Of a stretch of 5,932 nt of DNA, positions 5,738 to 5,932 are shown in pieces; position 1 is the stretch's first letter; each line of letters opens with the position of its first letter. The position numbers were made by a program, and so were the translations under genes. The notes beneath the pieces were generated by a model that saw nothing but the letters and a program-made list of their open reading frames with translations, had not been told where the DNA came from and made no database searches. The stretch lies in the NCBI GenBank assembly GCA_030150085.1, contig JASLGJ010000473.1:1-5932 (forward strand), given 5' to 3'. Origin of the DNA: Candidatus Elarobacter sp. GTDB lineage: Bacteria; Vulcanimicrobiota; Vulcanimicrobiia; Vulcanimicrobiales; Vulcanimicrobiaceae.

Positions 5738-5932
5738 TCGAGTCCGCCCCGGGGCGGCGGGGGGGCGGCGCCGCGCCCGACCCGGCCACGCACCTGCGCG
5801 ATCTCGGCCTCCAGCTCCTCGACCAGCGCGCCCGCGCCGTAGAGGTCCGGGCTCGCGCCGGCGGGCAGTGCGTCGGCCAGCCGGCGCAGGTGCGTGGCCG
5901 GGTCGGGCGCGGCGCCGCGCCCCAGCCGCCGC
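5602..5932 (-). CDS. Partial threonine-aldolase/beta-eliminating-lyase-like N-terminal fragment with abnormal 3' end
   Basis: A minus-strand frame enters from the right edge and stays open to a stop at 5602. Residues encoded by 5932-5800 include DPATHLRRLADALPAG, then PDLYGAGALVEELEAEIA. The pattern of LxxLA, then D.YG.G, then VxxLE..IA resembles the N-terminal region of the PLP-dependent threonine aldolase/beta-eliminating lyase family, where the next residues should be a LLGKE-type segment followed by the cofactor-binding core. That core is absent. From 5799 leftward the frame runs through the left arm of the inverted repeat, into low-complexity Gly/Arg/Pro, and then antisense through 136 bases of the cyclase 3' end, which cannot be a real lyase body. 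Only about 5800-5932 is supported by family resemblance. The gene is therefore truncated, rearranged or misassembled. The start codon lies beyond the window. Family assignment rests on about 40 residues and is tentative. Confidence 0.4.
   Translation of the reverse strand, partial: RRLGRGAAPDPATHLRRLADALPAGASPDLYGAGALVEELEAEIAQVRGRVGRGAAPPPPRGGLDHTVVFEVSAEPSSAAGASRARSTANTSSGSRLPWTCCRPSERIT
5744..5757. terminator. GC-rich palindrome after the cyclase stop, possible terminator
   Basis: CCGCCCCGGGGCGG is a perfect 14-bp palindrome beginning 7 bases after the cyclase TGA. It would form a 5-bp all-GC stem with a CCGG loop. There is no T-run; a G-rich tract follows instead. It may work as a non-canonical terminator or RNA-end stabiliser, but it also overlaps the outer part of the inverted repeat described separately. 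Confidence 0.3.
5751..5932. repeat. Long inverted repeat at right edge (arms 5751-5799 and 5884-5932)
   Basis: Bases 5765-5799 are the exact reverse complement of 5884-5918 (35 of 35). Continuing outward to the window edge, 5751-5799 against 5884-5932 matches at 46 of 49 positions, with mismatches at 5752/5931, 5759/5924 and 5764/5919. The arms are separated by 84 bases (5800-5883). The mismatches all lie in the outer, G-run part, while the inner boundary is abrupt. The repeat may continue past the right edge. It could be a real fold-back duplication or an assembly/amplification chimera. Confidence 0.85.

Noticed and set aside
5751..5769. G-rich tract as a possible G-quadruplex
   Set aside because: The runs (GGGG, GG, GGGGGGG, GG) permit only a weak two-layer form, and similar runs are expected at this GC content.

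Overview
The window is a very GC-rich stretch of bacterial chromosome with tightly packed genes. The base composition leaves long spurious open frames on both strands. The gene mix (ACT-domain malic enzyme, orphan OmpR-type regulator, MocR-type regulator, secreted YVTN-like propeller, membrane-anchored class III nucleotidyl cyclase) fits a high-GC, probably little-cultured soil-type lineage such as Eremiobacterota or a similar phylum. That placement is an inference from gene style and composition; no marker gene is present.

Layout: four genes run leftward as a near-continuous unit. In transcription order they are an NAD-type malic enzyme with an N-terminal ACT domain (4631-3180), an OmpR/PhoB-family response regulator whose ATG overlaps the malic enzyme stop as TGATG (3180-2494), a MocR/GntR regulator with an aminotransferase-like domain 28 bases further on (2465-1029), and a secreted beta-propeller protein 61 bases further on that runs off the left edge (967-1). 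A divergent gene on the plus strand (4781-5737) encodes a membrane-anchored class III adenylate cyclase. The 149-base divergent control region (4632-4780) holds a 13-bp inverted repeat next to the malic enzyme start and a cluster of three GTCGAC sites nearer the cyclase.

The right edge is odd. The cyclase is followed at once by a GC-rich palindrome. The last 133 bases read on the minus strand like the N-terminal part of a threonine-aldolase/beta-eliminating-lyase family protein. That reading breaks off exactly where a long inverted repeat begins: arms 5751-5799 and 5884-5932, the inner 35 bp perfect, 84-base spacer. This is either a real fold-back rearrangement or an assembly chimera, and it is the most unusual structure in the window.

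How the genes might work together (inference): carbon flux at the malate/pyruvate node, a phosphorelay output whose kinase is encoded elsewhere, a metabolite-sensing MocR regulator and a divergent cAMP-producing enzyme would share one control region. No complete novel defence, mobile or RNA-based system is visible.
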